Shown: positions 31,603 to 41,200 of the stretch, one piece after another
Numbering within the stretch: position 1 is the stretch's first letter
Layout of the letters: each line of letters starts with the position of its first letter
Source of the DNA: Desulfovibrionaceae bacterium
GTDB taxonomy: Bacteria; Desulfobacterota; Desulfovibrionia; Desulfovibrionales; Desulfovibrionaceae
NCBI GenBank assembly: GCA_009773665.1
Contig: WSYE01000026.1
Location: forward strand, 1 to 41,516
Length of the DNA: 41,516 bases
Direction of reading: 5' to 3'
Made by a program: the position numbers and the translations under genes
Notes under the pieces: model-generated
Seen by the model: the letters and a program-made list of their open reading frames with translations, nothing else
Database searches by the model: none
What the model was told of the DNA's origin: nothing

Positions 31603-32796
31603 CTACGACCTGTAATCCGCGTTGACCTTCACGTACTCGTAGCCCAGGTCTGCGGCCAGCAGCAGGTACTCGCCGTTTCCGGCCCCCAGGTCGATGTCCA
31701 CGGCGATCTCGCTGCGGCGCATGTGCGGCGCCAGCAGGCTGTCCAGGTCTCCGGGCACGGGCTGTCCGTTCAGGAAGACGGGAATCTGCCCGATGGACAC
31801 GCTGACGTTCTCCGGCTCGAACTGCGCGCCGGAGCGTCCCACGGCGGCCACGATGCGGCCCCAGTTGGCGTCGCGCCCGAACATGGCGGTCTTGACCAGG
31901 GGCGAGTGCCCCACGGCGCGCGCGCAGAGCTCGGCGTCCATGTGGTCTTCCGCGCCGGTGACGTGCACGCGGATGATCTTGGTACCGCCTTCGGCGTCTT
32001 CCACGATCATGTAGGCCAGGGCCTGGCAGAGCTCGTTCATGGCTGCGCCCAGCACGGCAAGCTCATCCTCGGAGTGGACGTCCACGCCGGATGCGCCGTT
32101 GGCCATGGCCAGCACGCAGTCGTTGGTGGAGGTGTCGCCGTCCACGGTGATGGCGTTGAAGCTGGCGTCCACGGCGGCGGCCAGCATCTCCTGCCACTGA
32201 GCGGGCTCCACCTTGGCGTCGCAGGCCACGAAGCCGAGCATGGTGGCCATATTGGGGCAGATCATGCCCGCGCCCTTGGCGAAGCCCACGAGGCGGATTT
32301 CGCGCCCGTCGATCTCGACAGAGCCCCAGGCGATCTTGGTGAAGGCGTCGGTGGTCTTGATGGCTTTGGCGGCGTCCAGGGGACCGGCCTGACCGAGCTT
32401 GGCGGCAAGGGCCGGGACCTCGGCGCGCCACAGGTCCATCTTGAGCTGCGGCCCAATGACGCCCGTGGAGGCGGGCAGGATTTCGCCTGCGGAGATTCCC
32501 AGGCGCTCGGCCACCAGCTCGAGGGTCTCGCGGCAGTTGGCCTCGCCCTCGGCTCCGGTGCAGGCGTTGGCCTGTCCGGCGTTCACCAGGAATGCCCGGA
32601 TACTTTCGGAATTATCCAGGTTCTCGCGGGCCACCAGCACGGGCGCGGCCTGGAACAGGTTCTTGGTGAACACGCCAGCCCCTGCGGCGGGCCGGTCGGA
32701 AACGATGAGCGCCAGATCGTCGCGGCCCTGGTAGCGGAAGCCCGCGTCGTGGGTGGCGAAGGAAAATCCCTTGGGAACGGGTACGGTTTTTTCCAT
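31603..32796 (-). CDS. argJ: Bifunctional glutamate N-acetyltransferase/amino-acid acetyltransferase
   Basis: 397 aa ArgJ. It moves the acetyl group from N-acetylornithine to glutamate and can also use acetyl-CoA, closing the acetyl cycle of arginine synthesis in the cytoplasm. The autocleavage site is in MATMLGF, with the nucleophilic Thr185 splitting the precursor into alpha and beta chains. Other signatures: TSTNDCVLAMANG, the N-terminal FLVNAGQANACTG, and GRDANWGRI. The length is normal. ATG 32796 follows the rfbA stop after one base, and its ribosome site GGGAGAG lies inside the end of rfbA. Pairing with a sugar nucleotide gene is a convenience operon, not a pathway link. Confidence 0.96.
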   Translation of the reverse strand: MEKTVPVPKGFSFATHDAGFRYQGRDDLALIVSDRPAAGAGVFTKNLFQAAPVLVARENLDNSESIRAFLVNAGQANACTGAEGEANCRETLELVAERLGISAGEILPASTGVIGPQLKMDLWRAEVPALAAKLGQAGPLDAAKAIKTTDAFTKIAWGSVEIDGREIRLVGFAKGAGMICPNMATMLGFVACDAKVEPAQWQEMLAAAVDASFNAITVDGDTSTNDCVLAMANGASGVDVHSEDELAVLGAAMNELCQALAYMIVEDAEGGTKIIRVHVTGAEDHMDAELCARAVGHSPLVKTAMFGRDANWGRIVAAVGRSGAQFEPENVSVSIGQIPVFLNGQPVPGDLDSLLAPHMRRSEIAVDIDLGAGNGEYLLLAADLGYEYVKVNADYRS

Positions 32797-32797
32797 G

Positions 32798-33679
32798 TTA
32801 GTGCTCTCCCCTGGCTTCGCGCACGACTTCCATGAGGTACTGGCCGTACGAGTTCTTGAGCATGTCCTGGGCCAGATGCTCCAGGTCGACGTCGGAAATG
32901 TAGCCCATGCGGAAGGCTATCTCCTCCAGGCAGGAGACCTTGAGCCCCTGGCGGTCCTGGATGGCCTGGACGAAGCTGGCCGCGTGGTGCAGGGACTCGT
33001 GGGTGCCGGTGTCCAGCCAGGCGAAGCCGCGCCCCAGGAACTCCACCTTGAGCTGCCCGCGCTTCAAGTACTCGTTGTTCACGTCGGTGATCTCGAGTTC
33101 GCCACGCGGCGAAGGCTTCAGGTTCTTGGCGATCTCCACCACCTGGTTGTCGTAGAAGTACAGGCCGGTCACGGCGTACTTGCTCTTGGGCTTGGTGGGC
33201 TTCTCCTCGATGGAGATGACGTTCTTGTCCTGGTCGAACTCCACCACGCCGTAGCGCTCGGGGTCGCGGACCTTGTAGCCGAAGACCACGCCGCCCTGGT
33301 CGATCTGGGCGCAGCGCTGGAGCACCTTGGCCATGCCCTGGCCGTAGAAAATGTTGTCGCCAAGCACCAGGCAGACCTTGTCGCCCGCGATGAACTCCTC
33401 ACCCAGGATGAAGGCCTGGGCCAGCCCTTCGGGCTTGGGCTGCACCTTGTACTGGATATTGAGCCCCAGCCAGGAGCCGTTGCCCAGCATTTCCTCGAAC
33501 CGGGGAAGGTCCACGGGGGTGGAGATGATCATGATTTCCCGCACGCCCGCCAGCATGAGCACGGACAGGGGATAGTAGATCATGGGCTTGTCGTAGACGG
33601 GCAGGAGCTGCTTGCTGACGACTCTGGTGATGGGGTAGAGTCTCGTGCCTGAGCCGCCGGCCAGGATGATGCCTTTCAT
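32798..33679 (-). CDS. rfbA: Glucose-1-phosphate thymidylyltransferase
   Basis: 293 aa RmlA/RfbA, converting glucose 1-phosphate and dTTP to dTDP-glucose, the first step to dTDP-rhamnose and many deoxy sugars. The pyrophosphorylase signature [11 protein letters not shown] is at 8-18, with [20 protein letters not shown] following; VLGDNIFYG carries the metal-binding Asp, and EEKPTKPKS and [10 protein letters not shown] are family-specific. The length is typical of RfbA. ATG 33679 is preceded by GAGGA; the open frame to 33826 adds nothing conserved. It is the only dTDP-sugar gene in the window apart from the distant RmlC-like cupin. Confidence 0.96.
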   Translation of the reverse strand: MKGIILAGGSGTRLYPITRVVSKQLLPVYDKPMIYYPLSVLMLAGVREIMIISTPVDLPRFEEMLGNGSWLGLNIQYKVQPKPEGLAQAFILGEEFIAGDKVCLVLGDNIFYGQGMAKVLQRCAQIDQGGVVFGYKVRDPERYGVVEFDQDKNVISIEEKPTKPKSKYAVTGLYFYDNQVVEIAKNLKPSPRGELEITDVNNEYLKRGQLKVEFLGRGFAWLDTGTHESLHHAASFVQAIQDRQGLKVSCLEEIAFRMGYISDVDLEHLAQDMLKNSYGQYLMEVVREARGEH

Positions 33680-33758
33680 GCATGTCCTCGTTTGTGTTTT
33701 CTTAAAGAAGTTTTGTGGCCCATGCCCGCCAAATTTGCAACCGTCAAGGTGGTTTCTC

Positions 33759-34559
33759 ATGAGAGAGTCGGTTCTTCTCGCCATTGCCCAGGATACGACC
33801 ATACTTCCGGGGCAGCGCGTGTTCATAGTCTCGGGCGCTCCGTCGGGCGGCCTGTCCCCCGTGCTGCCCGCAGTGGGGGAACTGCCAGAGCTTGGCGTCG
33901 GGGCCTATCTTGGCCGCATGAGCGACACCCCCATGTTCCAGGTGGCGGGCCGCATGCGCTGGGCGGAAGGCGGCGCGTCCCCGGCCATGGACATCATCAT
34001 GGCCGACGCCCTGGAAGAGGTGTTCCTGCCCGCTGGGGCCTCGACTTTCTCCGCCTGGACCGGCGGCTTCAGCCTGGCCTGGGTGACGCTCTCCGACAAG
34101 GGCGCGGCGGGACTGCGCGACGACGCTTCCGGCCCGCTGATCGGAGACATGGTGGCGGAAGAACTCGGCCTGTCGGTGATCCAGGGACATATCCTGCCGG
34201 ACGACACGCGACGCCTGAAGGCTCTGCTGACCGATCTGGCCCTGACCCAGCGCTTCGACATCGTGGTGACCACCGGCGGCACCGGGGTCGGCCCGCGCGA
34301 CATCACCCCGGAGGCTACCATAGCGGTGCTGGAAAAACGCCTGCCAGGCTTCGAGACGGCCATGGCCATGGCGGGGATACAGTCCACGCCGCGCGCGGTG
34401 ATCTCGCGCGCCATGGCGGGTTTTGTGGGGAACTGCCTGGTGGTGAACCTGCCCGGCTCGCCCAAGGGCGTTCGCGAGACATTGGCCGCTGTTCTGCCCG
34501 CCATGGAGCACGCCCTGGAGAAGTGCCAGGGCGACCAGGGGGACTGCGGGACGGTGTAG
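33759..34559 (+). CDS. MogA/MoaB-like molybdopterin protein with N-terminal extension
   Basis: 266 aa. Residues from about 105 onward are a MoCF_biosynth domain: [37 protein letters not shown] and [13 protein letters not shown], matching MogA/MoaB, which adenylylate molybdopterin before molybdenum insertion. The first 100 residues ([27 protein letters not shown]) are not found in E. coli MogA or MoaB; I do not recognise them. ATG 33759 has AAGGTGG upstream. The gene is divergent from rfbA with an 79-base spacer. Molybdopterin and tungstopterin enzymes such as formate dehydrogenases are abundant in sulfate reducers, which would fit. Confidence 0.87.
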   Translation: MRESVLLAIAQDTTILPGQRVFIVSGAPSGGLSPVLPAVGELPELGVGAYLGRMSDTPMFQVAGRMRWAEGGASPAMDIIMADALEEVFLPAGASTFSAWTGGFSLAWVTLSDKGAAGLRDDASGPLIGDMVAEELGLSVIQGHILPDDTRRLKALLTDLALTQRFDIVVTTGGTGVGPRDITPEATIAVLEKRLPGFETAMAMAGIQSTPRAVISRAMAGFVGNCLVVNLPGSPKGVRETLAAVLPAMEHALEKCQGDQGDCGTV

Positions 34560-34575
34560 GGTCGGGAGGGCGCGC

Positions 34576-36768
34576 TCAGGCTGTGTGCGCCGTCGCCTTG
34601 TCCTGGGCCAGGATGAACTCCAGGCACTTCTCGCCGGAGAGGGGCCTGCTGAAATAAAAGCCCTGGAACATCGTGCACCCCATGGCCCTGAAGCGCTGGT
34701 ACTGCTCCTGGCTTTCGACCCCTTCCACCACCAGGGTGTAGCCCATCTTGGCGCTCAGGTTGACGATGCTTGCGATGATGTGGCCGTTGAGCCCATTGGG
34801 CGAGTCCATGGTCAGGGAGCGGTCCAGCTTGATGACGTCCACCGGGAACTCCCGCAGGTAACGCAGCGATGCGTGCCCCATGCCGAAATCGTCGATGGCC
34901 ACCCGCACGCCTGATTCGCGCAGGCGACGCAGGGTGGCCAACGTGCGCGCGTCCGGCAGGAGCGCCACCGATTCGGTAATCTCAAGCTCAAGCACGCCAG
35001 GGCCGAGGCCGTTGGCGGCCAATGCCGACTCTACCTTTTGCGCCAGTTGCGCGTCCTGAAACTGCCGGGGGGACATGTTCACGGACATGACGATCCCCTC
35101 CCCGGCCTGCACGCTCCAGGCCGAACGCTGGGCGCAGGCCTCTTTCAGGACCCACAGTCCGAGCCTGTCGATAACGCCCGCGTCCTCGGCCAGGGCCACC
35201 GTGACCGGCGGCGGGATGAGCCCGTGCACCGGATGACGCCAGCGCAGCAACGCCTCCACGCCCACCACCCGCAAGCCCTCGCCCCCAAGCTGAGGCTGAT
35301 ACTCCAGGAACAGCTGGGAGTCTTTGTCCAGCGCGTCCAGCAGGTCCTCGGCCAGGGCCTTGGCCAGCCTGCCCTCGGTGCCGGGCCGGTCCAGGCATTT
35401 GCAGCCCCGCAGCCCCATGTCGCCGCCGCAGGCCGTGCGGGCCAGCAGCCCGAGCGCCTCGCGGTAGCCACGCTCGTGCACCCGGTCTGCCAGGGCCACG
35501 AACGGCAGGTACACCAGCGTCCCCAGCACCAGATTGAAGGCCTGCATGGCCACGCCCGCCATGGATCCGGTGGTCACATAGCCGCTCAGGAACGGGGGGG
35601 CGGTCCATGGAGTGGCCGCGATGGTCCTGGGAACCAGGTCCAGCACCGTGGCCGCGTAGGCGCAAAGCGTCTGGACAAGCGGCGCGGCCAGGAATGCCAC
35701 GGCGTAGATGGGGTTGAACACCAGGGGGATGCCGAACAGGATGGGCTCGTTGACGTTGCACAGGGCCGGGGCCAGGGCGAAAAGGCACAGCTTGCGGGTG
35801 CCGCCGTCCCTGCCCCGGATGAGCACGGCCGCGATCAGGCACAGCGTGCTGCCCGAACCGCCGATCCTGGCGAAGGCGTCCAGGAACGGCTTGGTTACCA
35901 CAAACGGAGGGACCAGACCTTGGGCTGCCGCGCCCATGTTGTCCAGGGCCGCTGGAACCAGGAGGAACTGCTCCACCGGGTACAGGATGACGGGCCCATG
36001 CGCGCCGAAAAACCAGAACACCTGCGACAGGCCCGTGTAGGCCAGCCCCTGGGTGAGCCCGTCGCCGTCGCCCTGGAACAGGCCCACCAGCACGCCCTGG
36101 GCCACGGCGTTCAGGTTGGCCGCCCCGGACACGTCCAGCCCGACCCGGGCCAGGCCGAAGAGAAACATGACGATCATGCCTGCGGGCATGGCAGTCAGCA
36201 CGTCGTGGACCACCGGGTCCTGCCCGGCGGCGGACAGAGGCAGGCGAAACACCGGCGACCGGGCCATCCACATAAACATCTGCCCGCTCACGGTCGCGAC
36301 CAGGAGCGCCCCAAGAAGCCCCCGGTCCAGAGACATGAGATCCTGCAGGCTCACGGCGTCCGACGGAGCGGTGATGATGAAGAAACAGGAGAGGACGATG
36401 GTGGCGGACATCCCCGCACTCACGTGACGGGCGGGAAAGCGCTGGTTGTTGAGGGCGGCCAGGCTGTAGCCGAAGGAGCACAGCACCGCCAGGGACGCGA
36501 TGCCGAACGAGCCCCGGATCAGGTTGTCGCAGAGAGTGCGCCAGTGGACGCCAAACAGGCCGTTCAGCCCGGTTTGCACCGAGCAGGAAGGGAAATCCCG
36601 GACCATGAGCGCCACGGACCCGACCATCACCAGCGGCAGGACCAGGGTCAGGCTGCGCTGTATCGCCAGAAAAAACGGTTGTTCTCCCAGCGTCGAGGCC
36701 ATTTCAGCCATCTGATTGAAAACCCCGGACAACCACCTGCGCCGGTTCCGGTCCTGCCCGTTTCCCAC
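34576..36768 (-). CDS. PTS EIIC-like membrane domain fused to an EAL phosphodiesterase
   Basis: 730 aa fusion. Residues about 20-445 form a multi-helix EIIC-type permease of the cellobiose/lactose family, including AIQRSLTLVLPLVMVGSVALMV at the N-terminus and the hallmark NEPILFGIPLVFNPI. Residues about 485-725 are an EAL domain with apparently complete catalytic residues: EALLRW at 505, Asn in SVNMS, LELEITES, IDDFGMG (Asp626-Asp627), Lys647 in VIKLDRS, and VVEGVES. It should hydrolyse c-di-GMP at the membrane. No EIIA or EIIB is nearby, so the EIIC part may sense rather than transport a sugar. I chose GTG 36768 because GGAG lies seven bases upstream. Confidence 0.86.
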   Translation of the reverse strand: MGNGQDRNRRRWLSGVFNQMAEMASTLGEQPFFLAIQRSLTLVLPLVMVGSVALMVRDFPSCSVQTGLNGLFGVHWRTLCDNLIRGSFGIASLAVLCSFGYSLAALNNQRFPARHVSAGMSATIVLSCFFIITAPSDAVSLQDLMSLDRGLLGALLVATVSGQMFMWMARSPVFRLPLSAAGQDPVVHDVLTAMPAGMIVMFLFGLARVGLDVSGAANLNAVAQGVLVGLFQGDGDGLTQGLAYTGLSQVFWFFGAHGPVILYPVEQFLLVPAALDNMGAAAQGLVPPFVVTKPFLDAFARIGGSGSTLCLIAAVLIRGRDGGTRKLCLFALAPALCNVNEPILFGIPLVFNPIYAVAFLAAPLVQTLCAYAATVLDLVPRTIAATPWTAPPFLSGYVTTGSMAGVAMQAFNLVLGTLVYLPFVALADRVHERGYREALGLLARTACGGDMGLRGCKCLDRPGTEGRLAKALAEDLLDALDKDSQLFLEYQPQLGGEGLRVVGVEALLRWRHPVHGLIPPPVTVALAEDAGVIDRLGLWVLKEACAQRSAWSVQAGEGIVMSVNMSPRQFQDAQLAQKVESALAANGLGPGVLELEITESVALLPDARTLATLRRLRESGVRVAIDDFGMGHASLRYLREFPVDVIKLDRSLTMDSPNGLNGHIIASIVNLSAKMGYTLVVEGVESQEQYQRFRAMGCTMFQGFYFSRPLSGEKCLEFILAQDKATAHTA

Positions 36769-36986
36769 TACACGACTCCACACCGTATCGCCTTGATTCC
36801 CACGACGCGCAGAAGTGCCACGCCGTCGGGAACTCTCCATGCTCGAAATATGATCAGGAGGCAAACTTTTCCATGCCCGCCCGGTAACAGCATATATGCG
36901 GCCCCTTCTCGACGTGACGCGCACCCTATGCTTGCCATGCCCGCCTCAAAATGTTTAGGCTGTTCGCGTTGTACCGGAGTAACGAT
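36769..36986. other. Divergent noncoding region between two c-di-GMP genes
   Basis: 218 bases between the chosen starts of the EIIC-EAL and HD-GYP genes. Open frames extend into it on both strands, but no conserved protein sequence is visible there. I see no convincing promoter boxes or operators by eye. The spacing is sufficient for two divergent promoters and a shared regulator. Confidence 0.5.
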
Positions 36987-38240
36987 GTGAGCATGCGGCT
37001 TTTTGACATGGTCGGGTGTTTGTCCAGCGCAATGGACTTGGTCAGCCCTGAAGTGGCAGGACACCACCTGCGCGTGGGGTCTATCGCTTCCAGACTGGCC
37101 GAAGTGGCCGGACTTCCCGGCCGCGAGTGCGCTGACCTCGCCCTGGCGGGAATGCTCCACGACATCGGCGCGTTTTCCCTCAAAGGGCGTATCGACGCCC
37201 TGGCCTTCGAATCCGACGACCAGACCCATCCCGAAATCGGCTATCGCCTGCTGCGCGCCTACCCTGAGTTCGCCCGCGCCGCCGACATGGTCCGCTCACA
37301 CCACTGCCTGTGGAGCAAGACCGGCCAGCGCCCACCGGTGCTGACGCCTGAACTCGAACTGGGGAACCTCCTCTGCCTGGCCGACCGGGTGGACACGCTC
37401 CTGCCCCGCACTCCCGAAAAAGCCTTCGACCGCGACGTCCTGCTGAAAAAGATCCGCTCGGTCTCCGGACGCATGTTCAACCCCTGGTGGGTGGAAGCCC
37501 TGGAGACCCTGGCCGGGCGTGACGGTTTTCTGGAAAAGACCGCCTCCGGCTCCGCCAGCCGCGAGTGCCTGGATATTCCCGATGAGCACAACCCGGCACT
37601 TTCGGGCCGCGAGGTATCCCGGCTGGCCCGCCTGTTCAGCCAGGTGATCGACTTTCGCTGCCGGTTCACCGCCACCCACTCGCGCGGCGTGGCCGCCACC
37701 ACCATGATCCTGGCCCGTGAGCTGCACCTTGGCGGCGACGACCGCGACTGCCTGGAAGTGGCCAGCGAACTGCACGACCTGGGCAAGCTGGGCGTCCCGG
37801 CGGAGATCATCATGAAGCCCGCCGCGCTGGACCAGGCAGAGATGGCCACCATGCAGCGCCACGCGGAGCACGGCTACCACGCCCTGTCCGGCCCCATCGG
37901 GCTTGCGGGCGTGGCCAAGCTGGTGGTGGAGCACCACGAGCGCCTGGATGGCAAGGGGTATCCTTACGGCAGGCACGCCTCCCAGATCAGCCTGCCGTCG
38001 CGCGTGCTGGCCGTGTCCGACGTGTTCACCGCCCTGGGGGAGGACCGCCCCTACCGGTCCGGCATGGAAATCACGCGCATCGTGTCCATCCTGGAAGATC
38101 AAGCGGACCGCTTCATCCTGGACCCCGACGTGGTGAGCCTCATCTCCGCGCGCCGCCACGACCTGGACGCGGCACGACGCCACGCCCAGGCCCAGGCCCT
38201 GGCCGACTTCGACCGTTTCACCTCGGGTATTGCCCCCTAG
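36987..38240 (+). CDS. Tandem HD/HD-GYP protein
   Basis: 417 aa with two HD-superfamily halves. The first (about 20-140) has HHLRVGSIASRLAE, MLHDIGAF and HPEIGYRLLR, resembling HD-GYP but with Phe replacing the LHDIGK Lys and no GYP triad. The second (about 215-380) is a canonical HD-GYP: HSRGVAATT, ELHDLGKLGVP, HAEHGYHAL and HHERLDGKGYP, so it should hydrolyse c-di-GMP. There is no receiver or membrane segment. GTG 36987 has GGAG with a seven-base spacer and is preferred over ATG 36951, which has no ribosome site. It is divergent from the EIIC-EAL gene, so two c-di-GMP phosphodiesterases share one 218-base control region (36769-36986). Confidence 0.87.
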   Translation: MSMRLFDMVGCLSSAMDLVSPEVAGHHLRVGSIASRLAEVAGLPGRECADLALAGMLHDIGAFSLKGRIDALAFESDDQTHPEIGYRLLRAYPEFARAADMVRSHHCLWSKTGQRPPVLTPELELGNLLCLADRVDTLLPRTPEKAFDRDVLLKKIRSVSGRMFNPWWVEALETLAGRDGFLEKTASGSASRECLDIPDEHNPALSGREVSRLARLFSQVIDFRCRFTATHSRGVAATTMILARELHLGGDDRDCLEVASELHDLGKLGVPAEIIMKPAALDQAEMATMQRHAEHGYHALSGPIGLAGVAKLVVEHHERLDGKGYPYGRHASQISLPSRVLAVSDVFTALGEDRPYRSGMEITRIVSILEDQADRFILDPDVVSLISARRHDLDAARRHAQAQALADFDRFTSGIAP

Positions 38241-38283
38241 GGCCGAAGACGCTAGGTTGCCCCAAGCAGGAAAGCGGGGCGAC

Positions 38284-41200
38284 ATGGATCAATACCGGGC
38301 CGACCTCCACGTTCACTCGAAATACTCTCGAGCCACCAGCAAGGGCCTGACCCCCAGGCATCTGGCCGCATGGGCCAGGGCCAAGGGACTGGACGTGGTG
38401 GCCACGGGAGACTTCACCCATCCCCAGTGGCTGGAGGATCTCAAAGCCCAGCTCGTCCCGGACGGCGAAGGGCTCCTGCGCCTGGCTGACCCGCAGGGGC
38501 TGGAGCCGGAAATCCCCTGGTTGGCCGGATATCCCCTGCCCGGCCACGCCAAGTTTATCCTCTCCGCCGAGATCAGCTCCATCTACAAACGGGGCGGCAA
38601 GGTCCGCAAAGTCCACAATCTGGTTTACATGCCCTCCTTCGAGGCTGCCGAAAAGCTCAACGCCAAGCTCGCGCGCGTGGGCAACCTGGCCTCGGACGGA
38701 CGCCCCATCCTGGGCCTGGACAGCCGCCATCTGCTGGAAATGGTCCTGGAGACCGACCCGCTGGCCTTTCTGGTCCCGGCCCACATCTGGACGCCCTGGT
38801 TCTCCATCTTCGGCTCCAAATCCGGCTTCGATTCGGTGGAGGAGTGCTTCGGCAGCCTGTCTTCGCACATCTTCGCCCTGGAAACCGGCCTCTCCTCCGA
38901 TCCGGAGATGAACTGGCTGGTCTCCAGCCTGGACCGCTACCGCCTGATCTCCAACTCCGACGCCCACTCCGGCGAAAAGCTCGGACGCGAGGCCAATCTT
39001 TTCTCCGGCCCGGTGTCCTACGAGGGCATCTACCGGGCGTTGCGCGGCGAGGGCGTGGGGCACGATTTCCTGGGCACGGTGGAGTTCTTCCCCGAGGAGG
39101 GCAAATACCACCTGGACGGGCACCTGGACTGCGGCGTGGTCATGGACCCACACGAAACCAAGGCCAAGCGCGGCGTATGCCCAGTATGCGGAAAACCCCT
39201 GACCATTGGCGTGCTGCACAGGGTGATGGATCTGGCCGACCGGGAGCAGCCCGTGAAGCCTCAGGGAGCGCCGGGGTTCGTGTCGCTCATCCCGCTTAAC
39301 GAAGTGCTGGGCGAGATTTACGGGGTCGGGCCAACCTCCAAGAAGGTGAAGGGTCATATGGCCCGGCTGCTCTCGCGCCTGGGGCCGGAGTTGCACATCC
39401 TCTCGGATGCGCCGCTGGAGGACCTGTCCAAGGATTCCCCCATCTTGGCCGAGGCGGTGTCGCGCATGCGCCAGGGCAAGGTGTTCCGCCAGCCTGGGTT
39501 CGACGGCCAGTACGGGCGCATCCGGGTGTTCAGCCCGGACGAACTGGCCCGGCTGGTGCGTGGGACGGCGTTGGTCAGCCCTCTCAAAAGCGCTGCGGCG
39601 GACACGCCGGGAGATTCAGATCAGCTGGGCGCGACCCGGACGTCGGATGTGGCCCGCGCCGGAGAGGCCGCCGCCGTCCGGAGCCTCAAGGCTTCCACGA
39701 CGCACACGTCCCCGCCCCCATCTCTGAACGAACGCCAGCGCCACGCCGCCACCTCCACCGACCAGCGCCTGCTGGTGCTGGCCGGACCCGGCACGGGCAA
39801 GACCCACACCCTGATCGCGCGCATCCGCCACCTGCTGGAGGGCGTGAGCACCGGCGAAAGACCCAGGCCCGGCGCGGACCCGGCCTCGCTTCTGGTGGTC
39901 ACCTTCACCCGCCGCGCCGCCCAGGAACTGAAGGACCGCCTGGACGGCGTGCCCGTGCGTGCGGACACGCTCCACGCCCTGGCCCACGAATACTGGACCG
40001 AAGCCTACGGAGAGAAACCGGTGCTCCTGTCCGACGAGGCCGCGCGCAGGCTGTTCGCCGAGGTCAACCCGGAGCTGACCGGCCCCAGGCTCAAGCAGGC
40101 CTGGCAGCAGCTGACCATCGACCGCGAGCGCATGCGCCGCCGCCCCCTGCCCGTGTGGCCCAAGGCTCCGGGCCAGCCCAAGCCCGCGCTGGCGGTTCCC
40201 GCGACAGAAGCCTCTTCAGCGGCGTCGCTGCTCCAGGCGTCCGCTCAAACGCCAGACCAGACCGGCGGCCCCACGGGTGGCCAGTCGGGCGCGCCTGCCC
40301 TCGAAGACCACGCCGCGCGCTACGCCCGGCAGAAGGCCTCCTGGAATCTGGCCGACTACACCGACCTGCTGGAATTCTGGCTGGAGAAGATCGAATCCGG
40401 CATCTACGAGAACGGGTTCAAACACGTGCTGGCCGACGAGGTGCAGGACCTCTCGCCCTTGCAGCTGGCCATCATCCGCGCCCTGGCCGACGGGCAGGCG
40501 CGCTCCTTTTTCGGCATCGGCGACCCCAACCAGTCCATCTACGGCTTCCGGGGCGCGGTCACGGACGTGGCCCGCGAGCTCCAGGGCTTCTGGCGCGAGC
40601 TGTCCGTGGTGGCCCTGGAGGAGAACTACCGCTCCACCCAGCCCATCCTCGATCTGGCACACGGGCTGTTTCCGAATTCGCGAAAGCTCCAGGCCATGCG
40701 CCCCCTGCCGTCCGGCAAAGGCGCAAACCAGGGCGAAATCATGGAATTTACCGCCCCGCAAGCCCTGCGCGAGGTTTCCTGGATGGCCGAGAAGATCAGG
40801 CAGCTTCTGGGGCCCACCTCCAGCACCTTAAGCCGGGGCAAACACCACGACCTCTCTCCGGGCGACATCGCCATCCTGGTGCGCTTCCGGGGCCTGATGG
40901 AACCCATTCAGAAGGTGCTGACGCGCTTTGGCGTGCCGTGTTCCGTGCCGGAGTCCGAAGCGTTCTGGGCGGACTCGCGCGTGAAGGCCATCCTGAACGC
41001 CGCCGGGCGATTTCTTGGCATGGCCGGGATGGAGGGCGCGCTGACCCTGGCCTGCCCGGACCGCGTGCTGGCCAAGGGGCCAAAAGAGATCGCCTTCTAC
41101 CTGCGCGACGTCGCGCCCTTCGACCACCTCTTCTGGCAGAGCCCGGAGTTCGGCCAACTGGTGGACGCCTACTCCAAGCACGGCGGCTGGGCCGGGCTTT

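Noticed and set aside
35038..36990. 650-codon open frame on the + strand
   Set aside because: Antisense to the EIIC-EAL fusion; Gln/His/Arg-rich composition typical of GC-rich shadows.
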